A DNA stretch of 33,730 nucleotides from assembly GCF_900102225.1 (NCBI RefSeq), contig NZ_FNBF01000023.1:1-33730 (forward strand). The letters are read 5' to 3'. The DNA comes from Eubacterium pyruvativorans (GTDB lineage Bacteria; Bacillota; Clostridia; Peptostreptococcales; Anaerovoracaceae). Both the position numbers and the translations under genes were made by a program. Positions within the stretch are counted from its first letter, which is position 1. Every line of letters starts with the position of its first letter. The notes beneath the pieces are model-generated. The model worked only from the letters and a program-made list of their open reading frames with translations, was not told the origin of the DNA and ran no database searches. Of the stretch, positions 1 to 8,262 are shown one piece after another.

Positions 1-96
1 CATGCGACCGCACCCGCACCTTCCGACGACCGGCTGTCCCGTCATGCGACCGCACCCGCACCTTCCGACGACCGGCTGTCCCGTCATGCGACCGCC
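1..96. repeat. 42-bp tandem repeat, 2.3 copies
   Basis: Positions 1-42 and 43-84 are identical, and a third copy begins at 85 and diverges after about 12 bases. Each unit contains CGACCGC and, on the opposite strand, GGTGCGGGTGCGG. These words recur in the other intergenic repeat blocks of this window. The array may continue to the left of the window. An ORF can be read through it, but it only translates the repeat and is not a plausible gene. Confidence 0.9.
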
Positions 97-178
97 GATC
101 CCATTCATGAACGTAGTTTATTATCGCATGTTAGAAATCGTAATAGAAAGCGTGCTTATCATCAATATTATTTATGAT

Positions 179-264
179 GTTAGCGAAAACTAACGTGGCG
201 GACGCAACAGAAAGGGATAATTTCGCAAAGTATAATTTTTAACAAATGAGCGGGGAAACGCTCA
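179..264 (+). promoter_or_regulatory. candidate asr operon promoter with two palindromes
   Basis: A perfect -10 box TATAAT lies at 231-236, about 95 bases before asrA, with no good -35 box 16-18 bases upstream. This suggests dependence on an activator. GTTAG-N6-CTAAC at 179-194 has the 5-6-5 geometry of CRP/FNR-family sites and is centred near -56 of the expected start. A second palindrome, TGAGCG-N6-CGCTCA at 247-264, lies just downstream of the expected start and could be an operator or a leader hairpin. The regulator is not encoded in the window. The assignment is inference from motif geometry. Confidence 0.45.
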
Positions 265-331
265 CAACGTCAGTTTTATCAGTCAAATCAATCAGCTGGT
301 TCCGTTATACAGATGCGAAAGAGAGGTTCCT

Positions 332-1360
332 ATGGGCTATGTGCTGAGCAGAGATGGCTTCGACCGGGTACTCCGGGGTATGCGCGAAGATTACAGAATT
401 TTCGCTCCGGTGCTGAAGGAGGGAGAAGGCCGATTCAAGGACACGGATGTGGTCCGTTATGATTTTGTGGACAGTCTGGATGAGATCGAACTGGATCTCC
501 GTTCGGACTATTCCTTCCGGGATATTCTGACGCCGCTGTCAGAAACTATGTTCTATTTTACGGAGGATCAGATCCGGGAGGCGAACATCGACACCCGGCC
601 GGTCATCGTTCTGATGAGAAGCTGTGATATCAATGCGGTGAAGCGGCTGGACCAGATGTATCTGGGGAACGGCGAAAACGACGACTACTACTATGAACGG
701 CGCCGGGAACTGGTGAAGTTCGCACTGATCGGATGCGGGAAGGCCTGTGACAACAGTTTCTGTGTCAGCATGGGCAGCAACCGGACCGATGACTATGTAT
801 TCTCCATGGATGTGATCGATGGTGAAGTGCACTGTGATGTGAAAGAGGAATCCCTTCAGCCTTTGTTCGAGAAGAACGCCGGGACGAAGCAGGATGTCAC
901 GCCGCAGTTCGTCACGGAAGCGGAGTTCCGGGTCACCCGCCCGGAGGAGGTGCCGCTGAGTCTTTTCGAGGATTCGTTCTGGGATGAGTATACGAAGCGC
1001 TGCATCAACTGCGGACGCTGCAATCTGGTCTGCCCGACCTGCACATGCTTCACTATTCAGGATCTGTTCTATACGGATAACGGAAAGGTGGGAGAGCGCA
1101 GGAGAGTCTGTGCATCCTGCATGATCGACGGTTACACGGATGTGGCAGGCGGTCTGAAGCTCCGGCAGACGAACGGCCAGAGAATGCGGTTCAAGGCGCT
1201 GCACAAGGTCTATGATTTCCGCAAGCGGTTCGGCTACGACATGTGCGTGGGGTGCGGCCGCTGTGACACGGTATGTCCGGAATATATTTCCTTCTCCAAC
1301 TGTATCAACAAGATGAACGACAGAGTGAAAGAACTGGAGGTGAACGACGATGCCAGGTAA
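332..1360 (+). CDS. asrA: anaerobic sulfite reductase subunit A (iron-sulfur electron carrier)
   Basis: AsrA passes electrons from the flavin subunit AsrB to the siroheme subunit AsrC in the cytoplasmic dissimilatory-type sulfite reductase that reduces sulfite to sulfide. The 342-residue protein fits the family length. Two ferredoxin-like cysteine clusters are visible near the C-terminus, CINCGRCNLVCP from residue 224 and CVGCGRCDTVCP from residue 305, which should each bind a [4Fe-4S] centre. Extra cysteines (CGKACDNSFC near residue 140 and CASC near 270) are also present. The start at 332 follows a GAGAGG ribosome binding site. It overlaps asrB by 11 bases, which indicates translational coupling. 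Family identity is clear from these motifs and from the asrB and asrC neighbours. Confidence 0.95.
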   Translation: MGYVLSRDGFDRVLRGMREDYRIFAPVLKEGEGRFKDTDVVRYDFVDSLDEIELDLRSDYSFRDILTPLSETMFYFTEDQIREANIDTRPVIVLMRSCDINAVKRLDQMYLGNGENDDYYYERRRELVKFALIGCGKACDNSFCVSMGSNRTDDYVFSMDVIDGEVHCDVKEESLQPLFEKNAGTKQDVTPQFVTEAEFRVTRPEEVPLSLFEDSFWDEYTKRCINCGRCNLVCPTCTCFTIQDLFYTDNGKVGERRRVCASCMIDGYTDVAGGLKLRQTNGQRMRFKALHKVYDFRKRFGYDMCVGCGRCDTVCPEYISFSNCINKMNDRVKELEVNDDAR

Positions 1361-2147
1361 GAATGAATATCTCCCGATCCCGTCCGTAGTACAGAAGATC
1401 ATTAAGCATACGCCGGAAGAGTGGACGTTCCGCTTCACCTATCGGGGACCGGTGAAACCGGGCCAGTTCTTCCAGATTTCAATTCCGAAGGTCGGAGAAT
1501 GTCCGATTTCCGTCAGCGGAATCGGTGCCGATCATGTGGACCTGACCCTCCGCTGTGTGGGAAAGGTAACAGACTGGCTGTTCGAGAACGTGACGGAAGG
1601 GGATTCTCTGTTTATCAGAGGGCCGTACGGAAATGGTTTTGATGTGGAGCTGTACGGCCAGAATGAGGTGGTCATCGTGGCCGGCGGCACGGCGGTTTCG
1701 CCGATCCGGGGCGTGGTGCAGTATCTTTGCCGGACGGATCACCCGCAGGACTGCCACCTGATTGCCGGATTCAAGAATCCGGATGAAATCATGTTCCGGG
1801 ACGACTTCGAGGAGTGGGAGGATCTCATCGATCTGACTCTGACCGTGGACGGTGCGCCGGAGGATTATGAGGGAAATGTGGGCATGGTCACGAAGTACAT
1901 TCCGGACCTGCCGATCCGGGATATCGAAAACTGCCGGGTCATCGTCGTCGGACCGCCGCCGATGATCAAGTTCTCCATGATCGAGCTGATGAAGCGGGGG
2001 CTGAAGGAAGAGAATGTATGGATTTCCGACTCCCGCAGAATGAGCTGCGGCATCGGAAAGTGCGGCCACTGCAGAATCAATGACAAGTATGTGTGCATCG
2101 ACGGACCGGTCTTCCGCTTCTCCGAGCACAAGTCGCTGATCGATTAA
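1350..2147 (+). CDS. asrB: anaerobic sulfite reductase subunit B (FAD/NAD(P)H-binding)
   Basis: AsrB takes electrons from NAD(P)H and feeds them into the Asr complex. The 265 residues show the ferredoxin-NADP reductase fold in order. There is an N-terminal FAD-binding barrel with GQFFQISIP, a nucleotide-binding segment with VIVAGGTAVSPIRGV around residues 108-122, and a C-terminal [2Fe-2S] site CGIGKCGHC starting at Cys233 with a fourth cysteine in YVCIDGP. This is the layout of AsrB and of dihydroorotate dehydrogenase electron-transfer subunits (PyrK). The flanking asrA and asrC decide between the two. The start at 1350 lies inside the end of asrA behind a GGAGGTG site. The gap to asrC is 16 bases and contains its ribosome binding site. 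Confidence 0.95.
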   Translation: MPGKNEYLPIPSVVQKIIKHTPEEWTFRFTYRGPVKPGQFFQISIPKVGECPISVSGIGADHVDLTLRCVGKVTDWLFENVTEGDSLFIRGPYGNGFDVELYGQNEVVIVAGGTAVSPIRGVVQYLCRTDHPQDCHLIAGFKNPDEIMFRDDFEEWEDLIDLTLTVDGAPEDYEGNVGMVTKYIPDLPIRDIENCRVIVVGPPPMIKFSMIELMKRGLKEENVWISDSRRMSCGIGKCGHCRINDKYVCIDGPVFRFSEHKSLID

Positions 2148-2163
2148 TGGAGGTGAACGGAGC

Positions 2164-3195
2164 ATGAACAGAACGAATTTAGATACGAATATGAAGAAGC
2201 TGAAGAAGAACGCCTTCCGTCAGTCCAAGGTGAGAGGCGAAACAGCTTCCCGTGTCCGGTGCCCGGGCGGTGAGATCGATGTGGAATCCCTGCAGCGTGT
2301 GGTAGACATCGCGAAGAAATACGGCAAGGGAATGGTCAACCTGACGAACCGGCAGGGATTCGAAATTCCGGGAATCGATCTGGCGGACGTGGAAGAGGTC
2401 AACAAGGCGCTGCAGCTGATCATCGAAAACCGTGGTGTCAATCAGGAAGAGTATGAGGGGGGATACCCGGCTTCCGGCACCCGTAACGTGGTGGCGTGTC
2501 CGGGAAAATCTCTTTGTCCGTTCGGCTGCTATGATACGAAGAAGTTCGCCCAGAAGATCGACAAGCTGATCTTCCCGAACGACCACCATGTGAAGATTGC
2601 CTTCACAGGATGCTCCAACGACTGCGCCCATGTCAGACTGAATGACTTCGGCATCATGGGACAGACTGAGCCCCAGTATGACAAGGACCGCTGCATCGGC
2701 TGTGAGCAGTGCGTGAAATACTGCAAAAAAAGATCCGTGGGCGCTCTGAAAGTTGTCAACGGCAAGATCGAGAGAGACACGAACAAGTGCATCGGCTGCG
2801 GCGTCTGCATCAACTACTGTCCGACCAGAGCCTGGACCAGAAGCAAGGAAGAATATTTCCGCGTGGTTCTGCTGGGCCGCACCGGAAAGAAGAACCCGCG
2901 TCTGGCGGAGGACTTCATGAAGTGGGCGGACGAAGACACCGTGACGAAGATCATTGTCAATGTCTATGATTATCTGGACAAGTATCTGGACAGAGAAGCG
3001 GTGGAGAGCAAGGAACACATCGGCTACATCGTGGACCGGACCGGTTTCGAGGAATTCCTGAACTACATCATGCGGGACGTTCACCCGAATCCGAAGTGCG
3101 AAATTCAGGGCCGTCTGTACTGGGGCGGAAAGCGCTACGACCAGACAAATGAGCTGAAACAGTCCATGTTCCGTTTCTCGGAGCGGGAACAGTAG
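2164..3195 (+). CDS. asrC: anaerobic sulfite reductase subunit C (siroheme catalytic subunit)
   Basis: This is the catalytic subunit, which reduces sulfite to sulfide with six electrons at a siroheme coupled to a [4Fe-4S] cluster. The signature C-X5-C...C-X3-C is visible as Cys112/Cys118 in CPGKSLC and Cys150/Cys154 in CSNDC. A two-cluster ferredoxin domain follows, with CIGCEQCVKYC from residue 177 and CIGCGVCINYC from residue 209. A nitrite/sulfite reductase half-domain (residues 20-90) lies at the N-terminus. The length of 343 residues is typical of AsrC and shorter than the assimilatory enzyme. The siroheme requirement explains the tetrapyrrole genes placed downstream. It is the third gene of the asr transcript. 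Confidence 0.95.
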   Translation: MNRTNLDTNMKKLKKNAFRQSKVRGETASRVRCPGGEIDVESLQRVVDIAKKYGKGMVNLTNRQGFEIPGIDLADVEEVNKALQLIIENRGVNQEEYEGGYPASGTRNVVACPGKSLCPFGCYDTKKFAQKIDKLIFPNDHHVKIAFTGCSNDCAHVRLNDFGIMGQTEPQYDKDRCIGCEQCVKYCKKRSVGALKVVNGKIERDTNKCIGCGVCINYCPTRAWTRSKEEYFRVVLLGRTGKKNPRLAEDFMKWADEDTVTKIIVNVYDYLDKYLDREAVESKEHIGYIVDRTGFEEFLNYIMRDVHPNPKCEIQGRLYWGGKRYDQTNELKQSMFRFSEREQ

Positions 3196-3273
3196 GAGAA
3201 CAGGATCGGCGGGTCGTCCCGGGCTTCCCGCCGGTACTTCCGCATATCATAGAAACTACGGAGGAAACCACTC

Positions 3274-4041
3274 ATGTTTAATGAAGATTATATTGTAATG
3301 GCCAACGGGGCGAAGGGAAAGGCAGGATTTCTGAAGAAGAATCCGCTGGGTTATTTCCTGTATTCCATGCTGGCCGGCGCCTACATCGGATTCGGTGTTC
3401 TGCTGGTGTTTACCCTGAGCGGTGCGCTGAACGGCTCGCCGTTCACGAAACTGGTGATGGGCTGCTGCTTCGGCGTTGCCCTGAGTCTGGTGGTCATCGC
3501 CGGTGCTGAACTTTTTACCGGCAACAACATGGTGATGGCTGCAGGGGTGCTGCGAAAAACCGTCACCCTGGGCGATGCCGTGAAACTCTGGATTGTCTGC
3601 TGGATCGGCAATGTGGCGGGTGCAGCCCTGCTGGCGGTGATCTTCTGGCTCACCGGACTGGATACCGATGCGACGCTGGGTGCTGTGACCGGTGCGGCAG
3701 CGGCAAAGATGACTGCGGGATTCGTTCCGCTTCTGGCCCGGGGCATTCTCTGTAACGTTCTGGTGTGTCTGGCCGTGTGGTGCGGTTTCCGGGCCAAGAG
3801 CGATGCAGGGAAGCTGATCATGGTGTTCTGGTGTCTGCTGGCGTTCTTCGCCACCGGCTTCGAGCACAGTGTGGCTAACATGACGCTCCTGACCCTTTCC
3901 CTGCTGAATCCGGCGGGAAATGCAGCGATCACCGTCGGCGGATGGTTCTTCAACCTGGGCGTTGTGACGCTGGGCAATATGATCGGCGGAATTCTGCTGG
4001 TAGCCGTTCCGTATCATATCGGTTCGAAAACGGCAGAATAA
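3274..4041 (+). CDS. formate/nitrite transporter family channel, probable hydrosulfide channel
   Basis: This is a 255-residue integral membrane protein with about six hydrophobic segments and the FNT family hallmarks GAELFTGNNMVM (near residue 85) and RGILCNVLVCLAVW (near residue 156), plus FEHSVANM. FNT proteins are pentameric channels for small monovalent anions. A hydrosulfide-conducting FNT (HSC/FNT3) has been described in Clostridioides difficile beside asr genes. From position, 78 bases behind asrC, the likely cargo here is HS- export or sulfite/bisulfite import rather than formate. The cargo is inferred from context, not read from the pore. The start at 3274 follows a GGAGG site, and a strong terminator closes the gene. 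Confidence 0.88.
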   Translation: MFNEDYIVMANGAKGKAGFLKKNPLGYFLYSMLAGAYIGFGVLLVFTLSGALNGSPFTKLVMGCCFGVALSLVVIAGAELFTGNNMVMAAGVLRKTVTLGDAVKLWIVCWIGNVAGAALLAVIFWLTGLDTDATLGAVTGAAAAKMTAGFVPLLARGILCNVLVCLAVWCGFRAKSDAGKLIMVFWCLLAFFATGFEHSVANMTLLTLSLLNPAGNAAITVGGWFFNLGVVTLGNMIGGILLVAVPYHIGSKTAE

Positions 4042-4061
4042 TGGTATAATGGCGAATAGTG

Positions 4062-4088
4062 GGCTGCCGCGGTGCGGCAGCCTTTTCT
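4062..4088 (+). terminator. Rho-independent terminator after the FNT channel gene
   Basis: A perfect 9-bp stem (GGCTGCCGC at 4062-4070 and its complement at 4074-4082) with a 3-base loop is followed by TTTTCT. It separates the asr/channel genes from the siroheme genes. A TATAAT-like box at 4045-4050 lies just upstream without a clear -35, so transcription across the hairpin may be partial. Confidence 0.85.
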
Positions 4089-4108
4089 AATGAACCGGAG
4101 GAACGGAC

Positions 4109-4759
4109 ATGGCATATTTTCCGTTTATGATTGAAGTTGAAAACGCCCGGATTCTGATCGCCGGAGGCGGAAGGAGTGCCCTGTGGAAGGTGAAGGCGCT
4201 CTCCGGCTTCGGGGCGGATCTGGTGGTGGCGGCGCCCTCGGTGCTTCCGGAACTTCGGGAGCGGGAACGGGCGGGAGAAATCCGGATTTTGCTTCAGCCC
4301 TACCGGCCGGATCTGCTGGAAGACACCGTCTTTGTGGTGGCGGCTACAGGAGATCCGGAGAAGAACCGGAGTATTGCGGCGGACTGCGGCGCCCGCGGAA
4401 TTCCCTGTAATGCCGTGGACGATCCGGCCCATTCGGATTTCATCTTTCCGGCGGTGCTGCGCCGGGAGAATTATACCCTGGCGGTGTCCACAGACGGAAA
4501 GAGTCCGCTGATGGCCCGGAAGATCAAGGAACGGGCGGCGGAGGCGCTGCCGGAAGAATTCGACCGGGCGACCGGCGCACTGGGAGATATGCGGGCCCGG
4601 GTGCTGCGGGAAGAGAAGGATCCGGGGAAACGGATGCGTATTTTCGAAGCGGCGGCGCAGCGGCTCCTGGCCGGAGAATGCAGCGGAGCAGATGCCGGAG
4701 AGGGCAGCAGAACAGATGCCGGAGAAAAGGCAGAAAACACAGCAGCAAAGGACAAATAA
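4109..4759 (+). CDS. precorrin-2 dehydrogenase / sirohydrochlorin ferrochelatase (CysG N-terminal type)
   Basis: This protein of the Met8p/SirC/CysG-N family oxidises precorrin-2 to sirohydrochlorin with NAD+, and in bifunctional members also inserts iron to give siroheme. The N-terminus FPFMIEVENARILIAGGG carries the Rossmann glycine motif (residues 4-21) but has GGGRSALWKV where GGGxVAxRK is usual. The later motif DLLEDTVFVVAATGD and the SDFIFPAVLRRENYTLAVST segment match the family. The 216 residues end in a low-complexity tail with a short internal repeat (GADAGEG / RTDAGEK). The start at 4109 has a GGAGG site. It is the first of four tightly packed tetrapyrrole genes and supplies the AsrC cofactor. 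No separate ferrochelatase is visible, so bifunctionality is likely. Confidence 0.85.
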   Translation: MAYFPFMIEVENARILIAGGGRSALWKVKALSGFGADLVVAAPSVLPELRERERAGEIRILLQPYRPDLLEDTVFVVAATGDPEKNRSIAADCGARGIPCNAVDDPAHSDFIFPAVLRRENYTLAVSTDGKSPLMARKIKERAAEALPEEFDRATGALGDMRARVLREEKDPGKRMRIFEAAAQRLLAGECSGADAGEGSRTDAGEKAENTAAKDK

Positions 4760-4765
4760 CGAAAC

Positions 4766-5752
4766 ATGACGGAACGAATCTGGAAAATCGGAACACGGGG
4801 CAGTCTGCTGGCCATGACCCAGACCAGAATGGTGCAGGAGCTTCTGGCAGAGATCGGGGTCCGGAGCGAGGCGGTGATTCTTCACACCCGGGGGGATCAG
4901 CTGAAGGACAAGCCCCTGTGGAAGTTCGGCGGCAAAGCCGTCTTCGTGACGGAATTCGAAGAAAAAATTCTCTCCGGCGAGATTGATATGGCGGTGCACA
5001 GTGCGAAGGACATGCCGGCGAAGACGCCGGAAGGGCTGGTCATCGGCGCCTGTCTTCCCCGGGAAAACCCGGCGGATGTGCTGGTGGTGCGGCGGGGAAA
5101 TGACTTCTTCGGCGGCGGGGGGAAGGAAAAAAGGGGCGAAAAAAAGGCGGACCCTGCGTCCGGGCCCCGGATCGGCACCAGCAGCCTCCGGCGGGAGATG
5201 CAGCTTCGGGAACAGTTCGGTCTGGAGAATGTGAGTCCCCTCAGGGGAAACGTTCCCACCCGTCTGGAGAAGCTCCGCATCGGGCAGTATGACGGCGTCA
5301 TTCTGGCAGCGGCGGGCCTCGCCAGACTGGAACTGGATCACGAGCCGGATCTGGTATACCATTCCATGGATGCCGCCCGGTATCTGCCGGCGGCGGGCCA
5401 GGGGATCATCGCAGTGGAGTGCCGGAAGGGAGGCGCCACAGAGGCGCTGCTCCGTCACTTGAACGACCGGCGCACTGAAGTGGAGCTGGCGGCGGAACGG
5501 GGCTTCATGTACGGCATCGCAGCGGGCTGCCATGAGCCGGTGGCTGCCCATGCGGTGCTGGGAGAGGACGGGACTCTCCGGATGCGGGTGATGAAGTACG
5601 GAAACGGACGATGCCGGTACTTCAGCGGAGAAGCTCCGGAAAGCCGGTGTGCCCTGCTGGCTGAAGAACTGGCCGGTCAGGTTCTGGCGGCGCTCCGTCC
5701 GGCGGAAGAAGAGGAGGACCATCGTACCGGTTCCCGGAGAAAGGATGGCTGA
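4766..5752 (+). CDS. hemC: hydroxymethylbilane synthase (porphobilinogen deaminase)
   Basis: HemC polymerises four porphobilinogen molecules to hydroxymethylbilane in the cytoplasm. Visible motifs are the N-terminal IGTRGSLLAMTQ, the catalytic aspartate region DMAVHSAKDMP, IGTSSLRRE, and Cys255 in AAGCHEP, which would carry the dipyrromethane cofactor. The 328 residues slightly exceed the usual ~310. The excess is a Gly/Lys-rich insertion at about residues 115-131 (FFGGGGKEKRGEKK) just before IGTSSLRR. The gene starts 6 bases after sirC with only a distant AAAGGA site, and it is followed 3 bases later by cobA-hemD, so translation is probably coupled along the group. Confidence 0.95.
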   Translation: MTERIWKIGTRGSLLAMTQTRMVQELLAEIGVRSEAVILHTRGDQLKDKPLWKFGGKAVFVTEFEEKILSGEIDMAVHSAKDMPAKTPEGLVIGACLPRENPADVLVVRRGNDFFGGGGKEKRGEKKADPASGPRIGTSSLRREMQLREQFGLENVSPLRGNVPTRLEKLRIGQYDGVILAAAGLARLELDHEPDLVYHSMDAARYLPAAGQGIIAVECRKGGATEALLRHLNDRRTEVELAAERGFMYGIAAGCHEPVAAHAVLGEDGTLRMRVMKYGNGRCRYFSGEAPESRCALLAEELAGQVLAALRPAEEEEDHRTGSRRKDG

Positions 5753-5755
5753 TAT

Positions 5756-7228
5756 ATGGGGAAAGTTTATCTGACAGGAGCCGGTCCGGGGGATGCGGGC
5801 CTGATTACCGTAAAAGCTCTGGAGGTGCTCCGGGAAGCGGACATTGTGATCTACGACAGTTTGATTGCCCGGGAGCTTCTGGAGGAAGTGCGGCCGGAGG
5901 CGGAGCTGATTCATGTGGGGAAACGCATGGGCATGCATTCGAAGAAGCAGGCGGAAATCAACGAGATTCTGGTGGATGCGGGGCGCCGGGCCGGCGTGGT
6001 GGTACGGCTGAAAGGGGGCGACCCGCTGATTTTCGGCCGGGGCGGTGAAGAGGCCCAGGCTCTGGCGGCGGCGGGCATCCGTTACGAGGTGATCCCGGGG
6101 GTGACCTCTGCAGCGGCGGTTCCGGCCAGCGTGGGCATTCCGGTGACCCACCGGCGCACGGCCCGCAGTTTCGAGGTGATCACGGCCCACACGGCGGAGG
6201 AGGATCCGGATCTGAGCCGCTATGCCGGGGCTGCGGACACGCTGGTGTTCCTGATGGGACTGCATCTGGTGCCGAAAATTGCGGCGGATCTGATGCGGGG
6301 CGGACTGGACGGGTCGGTGCCCGCGGCGGTGATTTCCCGGGGATTTACGGAAGAGACAAAAGTTGTCCGGTCTGATCTCTCGGCTTTGCCGGAAAAGGTC
6401 CGGGAAGCGGGGCTGAAAGCCCCTGCCATTGTGGTAGTGGGGGAGACAGCGGCCATGGATCTTCGGGATCCGGGTCTGGCGAAAAGTCCCCGGATCGGTG
6501 CAGTGGGAACCATCCGGTTCTTCCGGAATTTCCGTTCGGCGATGGGCCACAGCAGCGCCCGGGTGGAACATCTGATGCGGATTCAGCTTCGGATGTCGGA
6601 AGCCGGACGGGAGAAACTCCGGAAGGCTCTGGAAGAAATTGAGACATACCGCTGGGTGACGTTCGCCAGCCAGAATGCCATCGAAATGTTTTTTCGGGAA
6701 GCGAACGGGATCGGATTCGACCGGCGCAGGCTCTCCCATATTCAGTTCGCCTGTGTGGGGGAAGCCACGGCGGAACAGCTGAAGAATTTCGGCTATCCGG
6801 CGGACTATGTTCCGCCGCAGTACACGTCCGAAGCCCTGGCTCTCGGGCTGGCAGACCCGGAGCGGGCCGGCCGGGTACTGGCGGTCCGGGCGGACCGGAG
6901 CAGTCCGGATATGGACCGGATCTTCCGGGAACGGCAGATACCATATACGAAAGTGACTCTCTATCAGACGGAGGGGGAACCGGTGCGGGAGGACGCTGAT
7001 CCGGAGGCCATGGACTGGATCGTGTTCGCCAGCGCATCCGGCGTCCGGCTGTTTAACGAGCAGTTTCCGGCGGTTCTGACGGCGGATACGCCGGGAAGGC
7101 CGCGGGTTGCCTGCATCGGGGATTACACGGCCATGGCCCTTCGAAAGTCCGGCATTGAGCCGGACCGGGTGGCTTCTCCCCATACGGCGGAGGGTCTGGC
7201 CGGGGCACTGGATTATTTTTTGTCCTGA
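5756..7228 (+). CDS. cobA-hemD: fused uroporphyrinogen-III C-methyltransferase / uroporphyrinogen-III synthase
   Basis: This is a two-enzyme fusion. The C-terminal HemD domain closes hydroxymethylbilane to uroporphyrinogen III, and the N-terminal CobA/SUMT domain methylates it twice with S-adenosylmethionine to precorrin-2. Residues 1-240 show VYLTGAGPGDAGLITVKA, GKRMGMHSKKQAEIN, VVRLKGGDPLIFGRGGEE and YEVIPGVTSA, all classical SUMT motifs. Residues about 250-490 form the HemD half, ending with WIVFASASGVRLF and a SPHTAEGLAGAL segment. The 490-residue length equals the sum of both. Such fusions are common in clostridia and commit the pathway to siroheme or corrinoids. The start at 5756 has AAGGA 8-10 bases upstream. 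Confidence 0.95.
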   Translation: MGKVYLTGAGPGDAGLITVKALEVLREADIVIYDSLIARELLEEVRPEAELIHVGKRMGMHSKKQAEINEILVDAGRRAGVVVRLKGGDPLIFGRGGEEAQALAAAGIRYEVIPGVTSAAAVPASVGIPVTHRRTARSFEVITAHTAEEDPDLSRYAGAADTLVFLMGLHLVPKIAADLMRGGLDGSVPAAVISRGFTEETKVVRSDLSALPEKVREAGLKAPAIVVVGETAAMDLRDPGLAKSPRIGAVGTIRFFRNFRSAMGHSSARVEHLMRIQLRMSEAGREKLRKALEEIETYRWVTFASQNAIEMFFREANGIGFDRRRLSHIQFACVGEATAEQLKNFGYPADYVPPQYTSEALALGLADPERAGRVLAVRADRSSPDMDRIFRERQIPYTKVTLYQTEGEPVREDADPEAMDWIVFASASGVRLFNEQFPAVLTADTPGRPRVACIGDYTAMALRKSGIEPDRVASPHTAEGLAGALDYFLS

Positions 7229-7293
7229 AAAGCGAAGAACCGTATTGCGTTGGAGAACGACGGGGCCCGTGCCCCGCAGATGGGAGGTATATA

Positions 7294-8262
7294 ATGTACA
7301 GAATGAGAAGGCTGAGAAGAACGGAGGGGATTCGTGATCTGGTCCGGGAGAACCGGCTGTCCGTGAAGGAACTGGTCTATCCCCTGTTCGTGCTGGAGGG
7401 CGTGAATCTGAAGATCCGTGTTCCGTCCATGCCCGGGGTGTTTCAGTATTCTTTGGACCGGCTGCCGGAGCTTCTGGATCAGCTTCTGGAAGCCGGCGTG
7501 AATGCAGTGCTGGTGTTCGGTGTGCCGCTCAGGAAGGATGAGGCGGGCAGTGAGGCCTATAACCGGGATGGAATTGCCCAGCGGGCGGTCCGGAAGATCC
7601 GGGCCTATGCGCCGGAGATGGTGATTATTTCAGACGTGTGTCTCTGTGAATATACTTCCCACGGTCACTGCGGACTGATCCGGGGCGGGGAGATCCTGAA
7701 TGACGAGTCGCTGCCGCTTCTGGCCCGGGCGTCGGTCACACTGGCGGAGGCCGGCGCCGATATGATTGCGCCGTCCTGCATGATGGACGGGGATGTGGAG
7801 TCGATCCGCCGGGACCTGGATGAGGCTGGATACGTGAATACGGCGATCATGGCATACAGCGCAAAGATGGCCTCCGGATATTATTCGCCGTTCCGGGATG
7901 CGGCTCATTCCGCACCGTCCTTCGGGGACCGCCGCTCTTATCAGATGGATTATGCCAACGGCCGGGAAGCGGTGCGGGAGAGTTTGATTGCACTGGACGA
8001 GGGTGCGGACATCGTCATGGTGAAGCCCGCGCTGGCTTATCTGGATATTGTGCGGGAAACCCGGAATGCGCTCAGGGCACCGCTGGCCACATATAATGTT
8101 AGCGGGGAATATTCCATGGTGAAGGCTGCCGCCCAGGCGGGCTGGATCGATGAGAAGCGGATTGTCATGGAGAATCTGACGGCCATGAAGAGGGCCGGTG
8201 CGGACATCATCATCACCTACCACGCCATTGATGCGGCGGAGTGGATCCGGGAGCAGGGCTGA
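7294..8262 (+). CDS. hemB: delta-aminolevulinic acid dehydratase (porphobilinogen synthase)
   Basis: HemB condenses two 5-aminolevulinate molecules into porphobilinogen. The 322 residues carry the zinc-site cysteines CLCEYTSHGHC (Cys116, Cys118, Cys126). The two active-site lysines are Lys191 in YSAKMASGYY and Lys244 in MVKPALAYLD, so it is the zinc-dependent type. The start at 7294 follows GGGAGG. A G+C hairpin (CGGGG/CCCCG) lies in the 65-base gap from cobA-hemD. It completes the route from ALA to siroheme. hemA and hemL are absent here, so ALA must come from elsewhere in the genome. Confidence 0.96.
   Translation: MYRMRRLRRTEGIRDLVRENRLSVKELVYPLFVLEGVNLKIRVPSMPGVFQYSLDRLPELLDQLLEAGVNAVLVFGVPLRKDEAGSEAYNRDGIAQRAVRKIRAYAPEMVIISDVCLCEYTSHGHCGLIRGGEILNDESLPLLARASVTLAEAGADMIAPSCMMDGDVESIRRDLDEAGYVNTAIMAYSAKMASGYYSPFRDAAHSAPSFGDRRSYQMDYANGREAVRESLIALDEGADIVMVKPALAYLDIVRETRNALRAPLATYNVSGEYSMVKAAAQAGWIDEKRIVMENLTAMKRAGADIIITYHAIDAAEWIREQG

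Noticed and set aside
1-96. CRISPR array
   Set aside because: Repeats are directly abutting with no unique spacers, and no cas genes are near; the same holds for the arrays at 21176 and 23473.
3950-7183. 1077-codon open frame on the - strand across the siroheme genes
   Set aside because: It is antisense to sirC, hemC and cobA-hemD, which all have family motifs. Its translation is Arg/Pro/His-rich with no domain, as expected from GC-rich codon shadows.
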